DNA of 64,000 nucleotides from 0-14-3-00-41-53 sp041500225 (GCA_041500225.1 JBGQLV010000003.1:1-64000), one strand, 5' to 3'; positions 33,610-42,905 are shown, numbered from the stretch's first letter. The notes: a model not told the origin generated them from the letters alone. A program made the numbers and translations.

Positions 33610-33763
33610 GGACGATGCAGATGTTGTGAAAAAATTTATTTTTTGATACCTTAATTTACCTTTAAGTGATGGTTCCAGATATATTTTAGTGGATATAACG
33701 AATAAAGATATTTTCAATAACCCATCAAGTTAAATAAATTTTTGAACAATGTCTGCATCGTCC
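33610..33763. mobile_element. MITE-like element with about 38-bp imperfect terminal inverted repeats
   Basis: The left end (33610-33647) and the right end (33724-33763, inverted) share GGACGATGCAGA exactly. They then share TTGT, AAAAATTTATTT and TTGAT with a few mismatches. The 75-bp centre is AT-rich with no coding capacity. No clear target duplication was seen. It fills most of the gap between the radical SAM gene and the next gene. Confidence 0.6.
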
Positions 33764-33774
33764 TGACTAATTAA

Positions 33775-34497
33775 CTATTTCAGCTTTTTTCCAATCTCCT
33801 CCCAATCCTTCACCTCCTCTGCATCCTCTACTTCCTCAAAGCTGAATGATTTAGGCTTGTATGCCTTTGCAGATTCAATAACAGATTGGTTTCCTATTAT
33901 AGCTTTAATCTTTAGACCTTTTTCTTTTATCTCATCAAATATCATACCCTGTCTCCATGGAATCACGGGTAAATCTATGAACCCATTCTCTTTCAGCCAT
34001 GTCTTGATAGTTTTTATATCGAAGAGTTCTGTCTGAAGAAATACAACTGGAAACCTACTCGAAAATTTCTTTATTATCTTCTGACTTCCTGTTTTTGGTT
34101 TTTTTGAAAAAGGCCCTTCTAACAAACTGGCTTCTACATCGACAAAAATAATTCTGTCACCTTTTTTTAAGGAAAGAAGCAGTCCATTCCCTTCATCTTT
34201 CCCTGACTTTGCGTTTATCTGATATAAGCCATTTTTTAGCGGAGTAAAGCGTTTGAATGCAAAACCATCGCCGCCTGAGAGGCTCTTGCCAATAGACTTT
34301 CCGTCAACAAAGGACTCCACAACCTCACCGCCTCTGGGGAAAAGTTTTCCCCTTGTCTCAGCCCTTAGCATAACCTCTTTGCCTCTGAGTGCGATCATGT
34401 CACTAACGATTACATCTGATAATACGATGGATGGAAAAAGATACAATAAGAGGATACAAAAAATTAAAGTTATTAAAATTCTCATAAATCTGAACAT
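33775..34497 (-). CDS. Exported protein of unknown function with HAD-like C-terminal part
   Basis: This 240-residue protein has an N-terminal signal peptide or anchor (LITLIFCILLLYLFPSIVLS). A beta-rich domain follows (about 25-105, GGEVVESFVDGKSIGKSL, GLYQINAKSG). The C-terminal part starts DRIIFVDVEASLLEG and resembles the phosphohydrolase fold of App1/LNS2-type proteins, although the canonical DxDxT is changed to DVEAS. Activity is therefore doubtful. It has no obvious operon partners. Confidence 0.6.
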   Translation of the reverse strand: MFRFMRILITLIFCILLLYLFPSIVLSDVIVSDMIALRGKEVMLRAETRGKLFPRGGEVVESFVDGKSIGKSLSGGDGFAFKRFTPLKNGLYQINAKSGKDEGNGLLLSLKKGDRIIFVDVEASLLEGPFSKKPKTGSQKIIKKFSSRFPVVFLQTELFDIKTIKTWLKENGFIDLPVIPWRQGMIFDEIKEKGLKIKAIIGNQSVIESAKAYKPKSFSFEEVEDAEEVKDWEEIGKKLK

Positions 34498-34516
34498 TTG
34501 CCATCAATAGTTATTG

Positions 34517-36955
34517 CTAAATAGTCTCCGCTGCGGGAGCAAAGTATCCCTTTAACCCTTCAGCTAATTCCCTTAGTCGTTTGTCTGCTCGATAATTTAC
34601 AGTACTTTCAGGATAGGTGCCATCTGCCTGTCTTTCTCCTGCAGGTAACCCTGTTAATATCTCAATCCCCTCATCAATAGTCTTTACCTCATAGATATGG
34701 AATTGACCTTCACGCACTGCCTTTACTACGTCATCACGCAGCATCAGGTTCCTGACATTCTGATGAGGGATCATAACCCCCTGCTCACCTGTTAACCCCT
34801 TTGCCTTACATACGTCAAAGAACCCCTCAACCTTTTGATTAACTCCTCCAATTGGTTGAACCTCACCCTTTTGATTTACTGAACCAGTGACTGCTATTCC
34901 CTGCCTGATAGCTAAATCGGCGAGACTTGACAGGATAGCATAGAGCTCTGTAGATGAGGCGCTATCTCCTTCAACACCCGAATAGGACTGTTCAAAGCAG
35001 ATACTTGCTGAAAGGGATAATGGTTTATCCTGGGCATATTTCCACCCGAGGTAGCCGGATAAGATAAGCACACCTTTGTCATGGATGTGTCCACTGAGCT
35101 GCGATTCTCTTTCGATATTAATCACACCGCGTCTTCCTAAAAAGGTCTTAGCAGTAATTCGGGAAGGCCGTCCGAAGCTAAATATGCCAAGGTCATATAC
35201 TGATAACCCATTGACCTGTCCCACAACTGCTCCCTCTACATCAACCATAAGGGTTCCTTCTGTAATCATCTGAAGGATGCGTTCAGCTACAAGGTCAAGA
35301 CGATGAATCTTCTTTTTTACTGCCTTTTCTACATGTTCTCCAGTTATCAGTTTGCTCTGGGAGTCCCTTGCCCAGTAGTCAGCTTCAATAAGTAAATCTT
35401 GCAATGAACCAAATCTGGCAGATAGCCTCTCCTGGTCACCTGCTGCCCTAACTGCATATTCTATGATTTTAGCTACCCCGCTTCGGTCAAAGGGCAAAAG
35501 TTTTTCGTTATCGCAGCAAGTGCGGATGAAACAGGTATAAGCCTTTATGTTTTCATCCGAACGCTGCATTTGATAGTCAAAGTCTACCTTTACCTTGAAC
35601 ATCTCCCAGAAATCTTCATCATAAAGAGAAAGGAGCTGATAAATGGAATCATCACCCATAACCACAATTTTGAACTCTATAGGCATTGGCTGTGCCCTCA
35701 TGCCCTGGGGTGTAAAAAAGCCAAATTGTTCCCCCGGGTCTTCCACCCGTACCTCTTTAGCTCTGATAACCCTTTTAAGTCCTTCCCAGACGCCTGGGTT
35801 TAGCAAGACATCACGGATATTAAGGATCAAGTAGCCACCATTGGCTGATTGAACGGCTCCTGGTTTAATCATGGAGTGGTCACTTACATAAGTGCCCATT
35901 AAGGCTCTTCTTTCAATCTTGCCAAACATATTGAACCAGTGGGGATTTGGTTCGAAAACGATAGGAGGTCCGCTTATAGAACTATTGTCTACAAAGACAT
36001 TGACCTTATATGCCATAAATGGGTCTGCTTGAGGAATAGTGGGGAGGCCAGGCATCTGGGGAGGCATTGGAGTTTGTGTGAATATGTCTAATTTTGTCAA
36101 GGTATATTCCCGTGCTTCTTTAAGAAAATTTGTAACTTCAGGATATTCACTGTAGGTCCTAAATAGCTCCTCAAATGGGCGGGAGATGGCAATTTCTCCA
36201 GCCTTAAGGTCAATCTCCTTTATTTTTTCTCCCACCTCTTTTTCCAGGTCACGAAGGCGGGTATATGTCTCTTCAACCTTTCTCATCATTTCCAGACGCC
36301 TTGCCTCGATAGCCTTTCTTTCAACCTCTGAAAGGGCTAAGAACGCTTCTCTCGACATTGGCTTTTCTTCAACCAGAGGAACGACAGCAGCCCCCATCGG
36401 GGATATTTGAACCATCAAATTTTTCCCCTTAGCCTCGCTGTCCAAAGCATCCATGGCTTCCTGATATTTTTTCTGGTGTTCTTCTATAACCTCCTGTTTC
36501 CGCTTGCTGTATTCCTCGCTGCCAAATGTTTTTGGTATTTCTTCTCTTAAAGTTTTGAGCAGCCCTTCAATATGATTGTTGAAGGACTTTCCAAGACCCT
36601 GTGCCAATTTTAGTATTCTCGGCCTGTCCGGGTCAGTAAAGTTATACACATAACACCAATCATAAGTTTTATACTTTATTCCCTTGGCTTCTCTTTCAGC
36701 GATGAATTTTTCCAGGCGGGCCTTAATGGTTGTCGCCTTACCTGTTCCGGTAATGCCTGTCAGAAAGAGGTTATAGCCTGTCCTTTCCACAGCCAGACCG
36801 AAATCCATGGAATCAAGGGCTCGCTCCTGCCCAATAAATTCTTTAAGGGGTTTTATATCTGTGGTACATTCAAAATTAAATATCTCCGGGGGACAGATCC
36901 AGCGGAGTTTTTCTAAGGGGATAGCATATTTCTTCAGATCGATTGCCTTTCCCAT
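34517..36955 (-). CDS. Lon-family AAA+ protease (AAA_32/LonC-like)
   Basis: ATP-dependent protease of about 812 residues. The start is set at ATG 36955 because AGGGAGGAAAAT lies just upstream; the frame is open to 37078 without a ribosome site. An N-terminal AAA module has TGITGTGKATTIK as Walker A, with a long coiled-coil insertion around EVERKAIEARRLEMMRKVEETYTRL. The C-terminal Lon protease domain shows the Ser/Lys dyad: VEGDSASSTELYAIL holds the Ser, and TGSVNQKGEVQPIGGVNQK the Lys. This family degrades unfolded substrates and differs from LonA by lacking its N-domain. Confidence 0.9.
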   Translation of the reverse strand: MGKAIDLKKYAIPLEKLRWICPPEIFNFECTTDIKPLKEFIGQERALDSMDFGLAVERTGYNLFLTGITGTGKATTIKARLEKFIAEREAKGIKYKTYDWCYVYNFTDPDRPRILKLAQGLGKSFNNHIEGLLKTLREEIPKTFGSEEYSKRKQEVIEEHQKKYQEAMDALDSEAKGKNLMVQISPMGAAVVPLVEEKPMSREAFLALSEVERKAIEARRLEMMRKVEETYTRLRDLEKEVGEKIKEIDLKAGEIAISRPFEELFRTYSEYPEVTNFLKEAREYTLTKLDIFTQTPMPPQMPGLPTIPQADPFMAYKVNVFVDNSSISGPPIVFEPNPHWFNMFGKIERRALMGTYVSDHSMIKPGAVQSANGGYLILNIRDVLLNPGVWEGLKRVIRAKEVRVEDPGEQFGFFTPQGMRAQPMPIEFKIVVMGDDSIYQLLSLYDEDFWEMFKVKVDFDYQMQRSDENIKAYTCFIRTCCDNEKLLPFDRSGVAKIIEYAVRAAGDQERLSARFGSLQDLLIEADYWARDSQSKLITGEHVEKAVKKKIHRLDLVAERILQMITEGTLMVDVEGAVVGQVNGLSVYDLGIFSFGRPSRITAKTFLGRRGVINIERESQLSGHIHDKGVLILSGYLGWKYAQDKPLSLSASICFEQSYSGVEGDSASSTELYAILSSLADLAIRQGIAVTGSVNQKGEVQPIGGVNQKVEGFFDVCKAKGLTGEQGVMIPHQNVRNLMLRDDVVKAVREGQFHIYEVKTIDEGIEILTGLPAGERQADGTYPESTVNYRADKRLRELAEGLKGYFAPAAETI

Positions 36956-37134
36956 ATTTTCCTCCCTATGTATTTTTAAGCTAATTATAGCATTTTTAGT
37001 TTCAGTCTCATATTTCATTTCAATCTGTAGAGAATATATACAATCAGGCCATATTTCTGCATTGTAGAGTTTTTTCAAATGATGTTACTCATGACTTTTC
37101 TCAATTTCTTTGATATACTTTTGCGAGGGAAGAG

Positions 37135-37677
37135 TTGAAAAACATCACAGAGAGAGAACTTCTTAAAATAGCCAGAAACATCAAATTTCTCATCCTCGAC
37201 GTTGATGGTGTGCTCACAGACGGCAGCATTATACTTGACAACGAGGGCAATGAGTTCAAGTCTTTTCATGTGCGAGATGGACATGGGATAAAAATGCTTA
37301 TGAGGGCAGGGATTCAGGTCGCCATAGTTACAGGCAGACATTCAAAGGTTGTTGAAAGAAGGGCTCATGAGCTTGGGATTACAGAGGTCTTTCAGAGATG
37401 TTTTAACAAAGATGTTGCTTATAGGCAGCTTTCTGAAAAATACTCCATTAACGATAATGAGATAGCATATATCGGTGATGATATTGTTGATATTCCGCTT
37501 TTAAAGAGGTCTGGGTTTCCAGTAGTTGTAGCGGATGCTGATGATGAGGTTAAGGCTGTTGCAAAAATGATAACAAAAAAGGTGGGGGGCAGGGGAGCAG
37601 TCAGGGAGGTATGTGATTTCCTACTTAAGGCAAAAGGGCTCTGGCAGGACATTATAAATGGGTACTCTAAGACTTAA
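37135..37677 (+). CDS. kdsC: 3-deoxy-D-manno-octulosonate 8-phosphate phosphatase
   Basis: HAD hydrolase of 180 residues that dephosphorylates KDO-8-phosphate in lipopolysaccharide core synthesis. The DxD nucleophile motif is LILDVDGVLTDG at about 20-31. FKSFHVRDGHGIKML, AIVTGRHSKVVERRA and IGDDIVDIPLLKRSGFPV complete the KdsC pattern. It starts with TTG at 37135 after GAGGGAAGA. It overlaps pgsA by 20 bases. Its presence implies a Gram-negative outer membrane. Confidence 0.93.
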   Translation: MKNITERELLKIARNIKFLILDVDGVLTDGSIILDNEGNEFKSFHVRDGHGIKMLMRAGIQVAIVTGRHSKVVERRAHELGITEVFQRCFNKDVAYRQLSEKYSINDNEIAYIGDDIVDIPLLKRSGFPVVVADADDEVKAVAKMITKKVGGRGAVREVCDFLLKAKGLWQDIINGYSKT

Positions 37678-38191
37678 TCTCCCAACTGTCCTTACACTGA
37701 GCAGGATTGTCCTTATCCCGGTTTTTGTATTCACATTCTACCAGCACCCTGTATTTGGTGCTTTCGTATTTGGTATCGCCTCCATAACAGATTTTCTCGA
37801 TGGATATCTTGCAAGGCGTTCAGGTGAGATAACAAAGTTCGGGATTATACTCGATCCGATTGCTGACAAGTTCCTGGTAATATCTGCTCTTATTGTACTT
37901 GTTGATAAGGATAGGCTGGAAGCGTGGATAGCGATTATCATCATTGTAAGAGAATTCCTTGTAACTGGGTTGAGGGTAGTTGCCCTTTCAAGGGATATAG
38001 TAATCCCTGCTGAGATGGGAGGGAAGATAAAGACATTTATTCAGATAACCGCAATCCTCTGCCTTATACTTATGGGAAGTATTTTCAATATTGATCTTTA
38101 TGATGTTGGTTTGGTCCTTATCTGGATAGCCCTTGTCCTGTCTATCGTCTCAGGAGTCCAGTATACGGTATCATTCTGGAGAAAGATGTAA
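37658..38191 (+). CDS. pgsA: CDP-diacylglycerol--glycerol-3-phosphate 3-phosphatidyltransferase
   Basis: Integral membrane enzyme of 177 residues that makes phosphatidylglycerophosphate. The CDP-alcohol phosphotransferase signature is complete as DFLDGYLARRSG and the following FGIILDPIADK (DGxxAR-x8-G-x3-D-x3-D). Five or more hydrophobic helices are present. It is part of kdsC-pgsA-plsY, an envelope lipid operon. Confidence 0.95.
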   Translation: MGTLRLNLPTVLTLSRIVLIPVFVFTFYQHPVFGAFVFGIASITDFLDGYLARRSGEITKFGIILDPIADKFLVISALIVLVDKDRLEAWIAIIIIVREFLVTGLRVVALSRDIVIPAEMGGKIKTFIQITAILCLILMGSIFNIDLYDVGLVLIWIALVLSIVSGVQYTVSFWRKM

Positions 38192-38193
38192 AA

Positions 38194-38787
38194 ATGGATA
38201 TGATTAAATATATTTTACTTTTTATTGCTTCTTTTATTCTCGGTTCGATTCCCTTTGGTATAATAATAGCAAAGGCTAAAGGGGTTGACCTCAAAAAGGT
38301 TGGAAGCAGAAACATAGGTGCGACAAATGTGTTAAGGTCTCTCGGAAAATGGCCGGCTGCATTAACCCTTCTCGGAGACGTCCTTAAGGGTACCGCAGCA
38401 GTTGCGATAGGAAGGTATTTTGGGGTAGGACCAGTTTATGAAGGGTTTGTGGGATTATCAGCAATTTTGGGACATAATTTTTCAATATTCCTGGGGTTCA
38501 GGGGAGGTAAGGGCGTTGCCACAAGCCTTGGTGTACTCGGCATTTATTCCCCCAAAACGGCTATTGTTACATTTATAATATGGGTAGTGGTTGTTATGTT
38601 AACAAAATATTCATCTCTTGGAGCACTTGTGTCATTCGGACTTCTGCCGATAAATGTCTTACTCTTTGATAGCAAAGAAAAACTGTTTACTGCAATTCTT
38701 ATCACAATCCTCATCTTTATGCGGCATAAAGATAATATCCAGAGGTTTATAAAAGGCACCGAAAGGAGAATGGGGCAGCGAGAATGA
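38194..38787 (+). CDS. plsY: Acyl-phosphate:glycerol-3-phosphate acyltransferase PlsY
   Basis: Membrane acyltransferase of 197 residues that starts phospholipid synthesis. The three PlsY motifs are visible: SFILGSIPFG, VGSRNIGATNVLR with the GDVLKG helix, and GHNFSIFLGFRGGKGVATSLG. It lies two bases after pgsA and overlaps the next gene by four bases, so the lipid genes and the TPR membrane gene are probably translated together. Confidence 0.96.
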   Translation: MDMIKYILLFIASFILGSIPFGIIIAKAKGVDLKKVGSRNIGATNVLRSLGKWPAALTLLGDVLKGTAAVAIGRYFGVGPVYEGFVGLSAILGHNFSIFLGFRGGKGVATSLGVLGIYSPKTAIVTFIIWVVVVMLTKYSSLGALVSFGLLPINVLLFDSKEKLFTAILITILIFMRHKDNIQRFIKGTERRMGQRE

Positions 38788-40451
38788 AAAGGTTTTTTTT
38801 ACAGATATTTTTATGCCTTTTACTCATTCCTTCTATGTCCTCAGGGAAAGATTTATATGAAGAGCAGCTTGATAAAGGTATAAGAAATTCAGAGCCATAC
38901 TCATATTTGCTTATTAAGCAATCAAAGGCAAATAGTGCTAAATCGAAGATTATGCTCAAAGAGGCATTAAAATATTCTCCTGATCTGCCTGCAGTTTATT
39001 TTGAGTTATCAAAGGACAGCTTCTCCTTCTCGCCTGAAGGGATGTTCAAGGCTGTTGATTATATGTTACAGGGGATATCGGCATATAAACGCAATTTTTG
39101 GTGGTTATTCATGATGGCAGGCTCTCTGTTTACAAGTATGATCCTCTCTCTTATCATCTCAATGGTAATTATTATTTTGATAAGACTTACCGGTGATATA
39201 CCATTGCTTTCACATGATATAAATGAGGCTAATAATAAGGCTCTGCTCCTTTTAATACTCATCGTCGCTGTAATAAGTCCTCTTTTCTTAACAGGAGGGT
39301 TACTTGTAATAATCGGCTTGTATATGAAAAAATGGGATCGGATTTCTGTTTATTTCTATCTTCTGTTTCTCCTTATTTCGCCATGGCTATTCAATACTGC
39401 TTCAATGTTTTTTAATGCGCCGTCTTCAGGTAAACTCAAGGCTGTTGTTCAGGTTAATGAATCAAAGGGCAACAGATATGCCCTTTCTATACTAAGAGGC
39501 AGGGATGACCCTGTTGAACTATTTTCATATGCCCTTGCCCTGAAGCGTGAAGGTGGATACAACGAGGCAATGGATATTTACAATAAACTCATTGTAAAAA
39601 GACCTGATCCGAGATTATACAATAATCTTGCAAATTGTTATGTTGCGATTAATGATATAGAAAAGGCGAAAGAATTATACAGAAAATCAATTGAACTCCA
39701 ACCCTTCCCTTCTGCGCTTTATAATCTAAGCGAGGTATCAAGAGAGACCCTTGATTTTGAAAAAGGCGATGAATATTTTCAGTCTGCCCAAATGCTGGAT
39801 CGTGACGCTGTGTCGAGGTTCAGGGCAATATTCAGTATGAATCCGAACAGGGTTGTTATGGACGAAAGCCTGCCTGTCTCTACCCTATGGGGATATACTG
39901 ATGTTAAAGCGACCGGTGCTTCTAACCTGGACTTATCAACGGTACCACCAGCCTTAATACCTGTTATAGCAATTTTTATGGTGATCCTTTTTTATATATT
40001 TACAAGGCGTTTTAAGCACACGGCTTACAGATGTAAAAGGTGTGGTTCTATCCTGTGCAACAAATGTGAAAAACGCATTCTATGGGGTCGTATGTGCTTG
40101 CAGTGTTACAGGTCATTAGTAAAGCTTGATGAGCTTGATGCAAAGGAGAGAATTGCCAGGGTGCTTACTGTTTATGAGTATCAGAAGAGGAGAAGAGATA
40201 TAATAAAGATCATTTCATTTATAATCCCGGGCTCGGGTCAAATATATGCAGGGAATGTCTTATACGGTTTATTGTTTCTATGGCCATTTTTATTTTTCCT
40301 TTTTATCCCTATAACAAATTTGATATTCGCACCTGAGACGTCCTATTTTTCCCATAACTGGCTAAGTTGGGGCGCGTTTTTACTTATGGCCATAGTATAT
40401 TTTATGTCTAACATTATAACGAGACGGAGGCTTGCAAAAGGGTGGCTTTAG
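38784..40451 (+). CDS. Membrane TPR protein with zinc-ribbon-like Cys cluster
   Basis: This 555-residue protein has an N-terminal signal peptide (FFLQIFLCLLLIPSMSSG). Several membrane helices follow at about 105-200, then two or three TPRs (DIYNKLIVKRPDPRLYNNLANCYVAINDIEKAKELY). Near residue 412 a CKRCGSILCNKCEKRILWGRMCLQCY cysteine cluster begins, made of three CxxC pairs, and a hydrophobic C-terminus starts IIPGSGQIYAG. The last segment resembles TM2-like or GlyGly pore helices. No family name is certain. It overlaps the DUF4388 gene by ten bases, which suggests a joint membrane function. Confidence 0.8.
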   Translation: MKRFFLQIFLCLLLIPSMSSGKDLYEEQLDKGIRNSEPYSYLLIKQSKANSAKSKIMLKEALKYSPDLPAVYFELSKDSFSFSPEGMFKAVDYMLQGISAYKRNFWWLFMMAGSLFTSMILSLIISMVIIILIRLTGDIPLLSHDINEANNKALLLLILIVAVISPLFLTGGLLVIIGLYMKKWDRISVYFYLLFLLISPWLFNTASMFFNAPSSGKLKAVVQVNESKGNRYALSILRGRDDPVELFSYALALKREGGYNEAMDIYNKLIVKRPDPRLYNNLANCYVAINDIEKAKELYRKSIELQPFPSALYNLSEVSRETLDFEKGDEYFQSAQMLDRDAVSRFRAIFSMNPNRVVMDESLPVSTLWGYTDVKATGASNLDLSTVPPALIPVIAIFMVILFYIFTRRFKHTAYRCKRCGSILCNKCEKRILWGRMCLQCYRSLVKLDELDAKERIARVLTVYEYQKRRRDIIKIISFIIPGSGQIYAGNVLYGLLFLWPFLFFLFIPITNLIFAPETSYFSHNWLSWGAFLLMAIVYFMSNIITRRRLAKGWL

Positions 40452-41491
40452 AAGGATCGCTAAGGGATTTTGGCCTTGCTGATATACTTCAGCTGATTTA
40501 TTTCCAGCGGAAGACCGGGGTGCTTACACTTGAAGGGAGGATGGACAGGGTAAGGCTGCTGTTCATCGAAGGGAATATTACCGGTGCAGAATCAAGGAGA
40601 AGGATAGAAGCAAATAGGCTTGGTAAGGTGCTTGTAAAAAAAGGTCTTATGGAAGAAAAAGACCTGCAGTCTGTGCTTGATGAACAGCGAAGTTCGAATA
40701 TGAAACTTGGGAATATCCTCGTGAAAAGAGGGATTATTGAGAAAGATCAGATACAGGAAATCCTGACAGGACAGATTAAAGAGACAGTGGTTCAGATATT
40801 TGGCTGGAAACAGGGGACCTATGAATTTACACCTCAGGCTATCCCTGTTGATAAAGACCTTCCAATATCCCTTGATACACAACATCTGCTTATGGAAGGG
40901 TTAAGGATAGTTGATGAGTGGTCTCTCATCGAGGGCAAATTAACACTCGATACGGTATTCGCAAAAAAGGCTGAAGATATAACAGGACTTAATGAAGAGG
41001 AGGAAGATATACTCTCGCTGGTTGATGGGGAAAATGATGTGAGTACCATAATCGATATCACTGCAAAGGATGATTATTCTGTATCAAAGGCCCTTGTTTC
41101 GCTTATGGAAAAAGGCGTTATAGAGAAAAAGGAGGTTGTCTCTGTTGTTACTGAGATGCCTCCGATAGAAATAAAAAAACCAGTGTTATCTTATCGGTAT
41201 CTCCCTATAATAGCTATTGCGGTTTCGTTACTGCTTTCCCTATTTCCTGTCTTTTTGAGCGCTAATGATTTATTCAAGAGATACAACACATCAGAGACCA
41301 TTGCTGACCTCAGGTTTAAAATAGAGGCTTACAAGTTTGAATACGACTCATATCCTGAGACACTTGATGTGATCTCAAAGAGGTCAGATCCCTGGGGGAG
41401 ACCATATATTTATAATCAAAACGGCTATACGTTCATCGTCCTGAGTGCAGGGGCAGATGGTAAAGAGGGGACGACGGACGATATTTACTAA
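40442..41491 (+). CDS. DUF4388 (PATAN) protein with one membrane helix and GspG-like extracytoplasmic head
   Basis: Residues 1-100 form a DUF4388/PATAN domain (GSLRDFGLADILQLIYFQRKTG, LLFIEGNITGAES). Residues 60-130 include a type II/IV ATPase N-terminal-like helical unit (LGKVLVKKGLMEEKDL). About 180-230 is winged-helix-like. A membrane helix lies at 252-273. Residues 275-349 match the pseudopilin GspG head: FKIEAYKFEYDSYPETLD, DPWGRPYIYN and GADGKEGTTDDI. The start is GTG at 40442, overlapping the upstream TPR gene. The topology puts the regulatory domain in the cytoplasm and the pseudopilin head outside. DUF4388 occurs in gliding and pilus-related signalling. Confidence 0.87.
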   Translation: MALEGSLRDFGLADILQLIYFQRKTGVLTLEGRMDRVRLLFIEGNITGAESRRRIEANRLGKVLVKKGLMEEKDLQSVLDEQRSSNMKLGNILVKRGIIEKDQIQEILTGQIKETVVQIFGWKQGTYEFTPQAIPVDKDLPISLDTQHLLMEGLRIVDEWSLIEGKLTLDTVFAKKAEDITGLNEEEEDILSLVDGENDVSTIIDITAKDDYSVSKALVSLMEKGVIEKKEVVSVVTEMPPIEIKKPVLSYRYLPIIAIAVSLLLSLFPVFLSANDLFKRYNTSETIADLRFKIEAYKFEYDSYPETLDVISKRSDPWGRPYIYNQNGYTFIVLSAGADGKEGTTDDIY

Positions 41492-41631
41492 AAAGTAAGC
41501 TAATGTCAAAATTCAAAGCTCAAGGTTCAAATTGATTTTACATTTGGATTTTGGGCATTTGAACTTTATTTGACATTTAGATTTTAGGATTTGGATTTTG
41601 TTTAATCTGTATCAGGTATCATTAAGCATTT
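41492..41631. repeat. AT-rich low-complexity 'attcaa/tttgga' repeat tract
   Basis: The gap before queC consists of loosely repeated motifs (aaattcaaagctcaaggttcaaatt, then ttggattttgggcatttgaa and similar). Related text occurs between the tRNAs (near 970-1010), after tRNA-Arg (32125-32165), ahead of gspG (8795-8815) and inside queC. It is a genome-typical spreading sequence without coding signs. Confidence 0.45.
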
Positions 41632-42483
41632 ATGAGACAGGAAAATAACAGTAAGGCTGTTGTTCTCCTCAGCGGTGGAATTGATTCTTCAACCGCCCTT
41701 GCAGTTGCAAAATCTGAAGGGTATGAATTATATGCCCTGACTTTTGACTATAACCAGCGACATAAAAGAGAGCTTGAATCTGCAGGATTAGTTGCATCAA
41801 CCCTTGGAGCCCAAAAACATCTCATTATAAGATTCGACTTAAGAGAAATTGGAGGCTCTGCCCTTACATCTGAGATTGAAGTACCTAAAGTCAGGATTCA
41901 GGATACAGGATTCAAGATTCAGGATAAAAAAAATCATGCATCATGCATCGTGCATCATGAATCTTTTCCAATTGATGATACAAAGATTCCAGTTACCTAT
42001 GTCCCTGCGCGCAACACTATATTTTTATCCTTTGCTATTGCATGGGCAGAGGTTCTCGGGGCAGAGAATATTTTTATAGGGGCAAATGCCATAGATTATA
42101 GTGGTTATCCTGACTGCAGGCCGGAGTATCTCAGGGCATTTGAAGCCATGGCAAACCTTGCTACTAAGGCAAGTGTTGAGGACGGATTAAGGTTTATGAT
42201 AAGGGCACCATTGATCTTAATGAAAAAATCAGAAATAATTAGAAAAGGGGTTGAACTGGGACTTGATTATTCATTGACATGGAGTTGTTATGACCCGCAG
42301 CCTGCTACCGCAGAAGTTCAAAGTTCATCCGCCACAGCGGACAAAGTTAAAAGTTTTAAGGGGAAAAAATCCCCACTTCAAACTCAGGCGAACGAACTAA
42401 TCCCATGCGGTTTATGTGATAGCTGTATCTTCAGGGCAAAGGGATTTAAAGAGGCAGGGATAAAAGATCCTTTAATTAAGTGA
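41632..42483 (+). CDS. queC: 7-cyano-7-deazaguanine synthase with two repeat-derived insertions
   Basis: ATP-dependent enzyme that converts 7-carboxy-7-deazaguanine to preQ0 in queuosine synthesis. The PP-loop is LLSGGIDSST at 12-21. FDYNQRHKRELE, YVPARNTIFLS, ANAIDYSGYPDCRPEY and the zinc site (C219 and CGLCDSC at 259-265) are intact. The protein has 283 residues against about 225 because of in-frame insertions at about 86-113 and 224-255. Both correspond to the low-complexity repeat family in the DNA. Each sits in a loop between conserved blocks, so the enzyme may still fold. Confidence 0.93.
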   Translation: MRQENNSKAVVLLSGGIDSSTALAVAKSEGYELYALTFDYNQRHKRELESAGLVASTLGAQKHLIIRFDLREIGGSALTSEIEVPKVRIQDTGFKIQDKKNHASCIVHHESFPIDDTKIPVTYVPARNTIFLSFAIAWAEVLGAENIFIGANAIDYSGYPDCRPEYLRAFEAMANLATKASVEDGLRFMIRAPLILMKKSEIIRKGVELGLDYSLTWSCYDPQPATAEVQSSSATADKVKSFKGKKSPLQTQANELIPCGLCDSCIFRAKGFKEAGIKDPLIK

Positions 42484-42905
42484 GCCTGCAAAAGCCAGCC
42501 ATAAAACTTAGAGGCCACCACCTCATATGCCTTCATTTTTTTAGGGGGGAGGGCTACAATCCTGAATTTATAGCAAACCTCAATGGAATATTAAATAGAG
42601 CGGAGGCTGGAGAAGAGATAGAGGTTTATTCAGGGGCTGATGACGTATGCAAGATGTGTCCTTATCTTAAAGAAGGAATATGTTTTTATGACAAGGATAC
42701 TGAGGCTGAGATAAGAGAAATGGACAAAGTGGCACTAAGATTACTAAGGCTAAAGACCCACAGAAGAGTTAAGTGGCTGGATATCAGGGAGAAGATTCCA
42801 CAGATTTTCCGTGAATGGGCAAGAGAATATTGCAAAAACTGCAACTGGAGAAAGGTATGTGAGAAGATAACAAGCACCTTATTCATAAATGACATCAGTA
42901 TGTAA
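42480..42905 (+). CDS. DUF1284 family iron-sulfur-like protein
   Basis: This 141-residue protein begins KLRGHHLICLHFFRGEGYN, the DUF1284 signature, followed by CKMCPYL, an EGICFYDKD segment and CKNCNWRKVC. The eight or so cysteines suggest a cluster or metal site. Function is unassigned. The GTG start overlaps the queC TGA stop (GTGA), so it is translationally coupled to queuosine synthesis. The stop codon lies inside the structured repeat that begins at 42901. Confidence 0.85.
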   Translation: MSLQKPAIKLRGHHLICLHFFRGEGYNPEFIANLNGILNRAEAGEEIEVYSGADDVCKMCPYLKEGICFYDKDTEAEIREMDKVALRLLRLKTHRRVKWLDIREKIPQIFREWAREYCKNCNWRKVCEKITSTLFINDISM

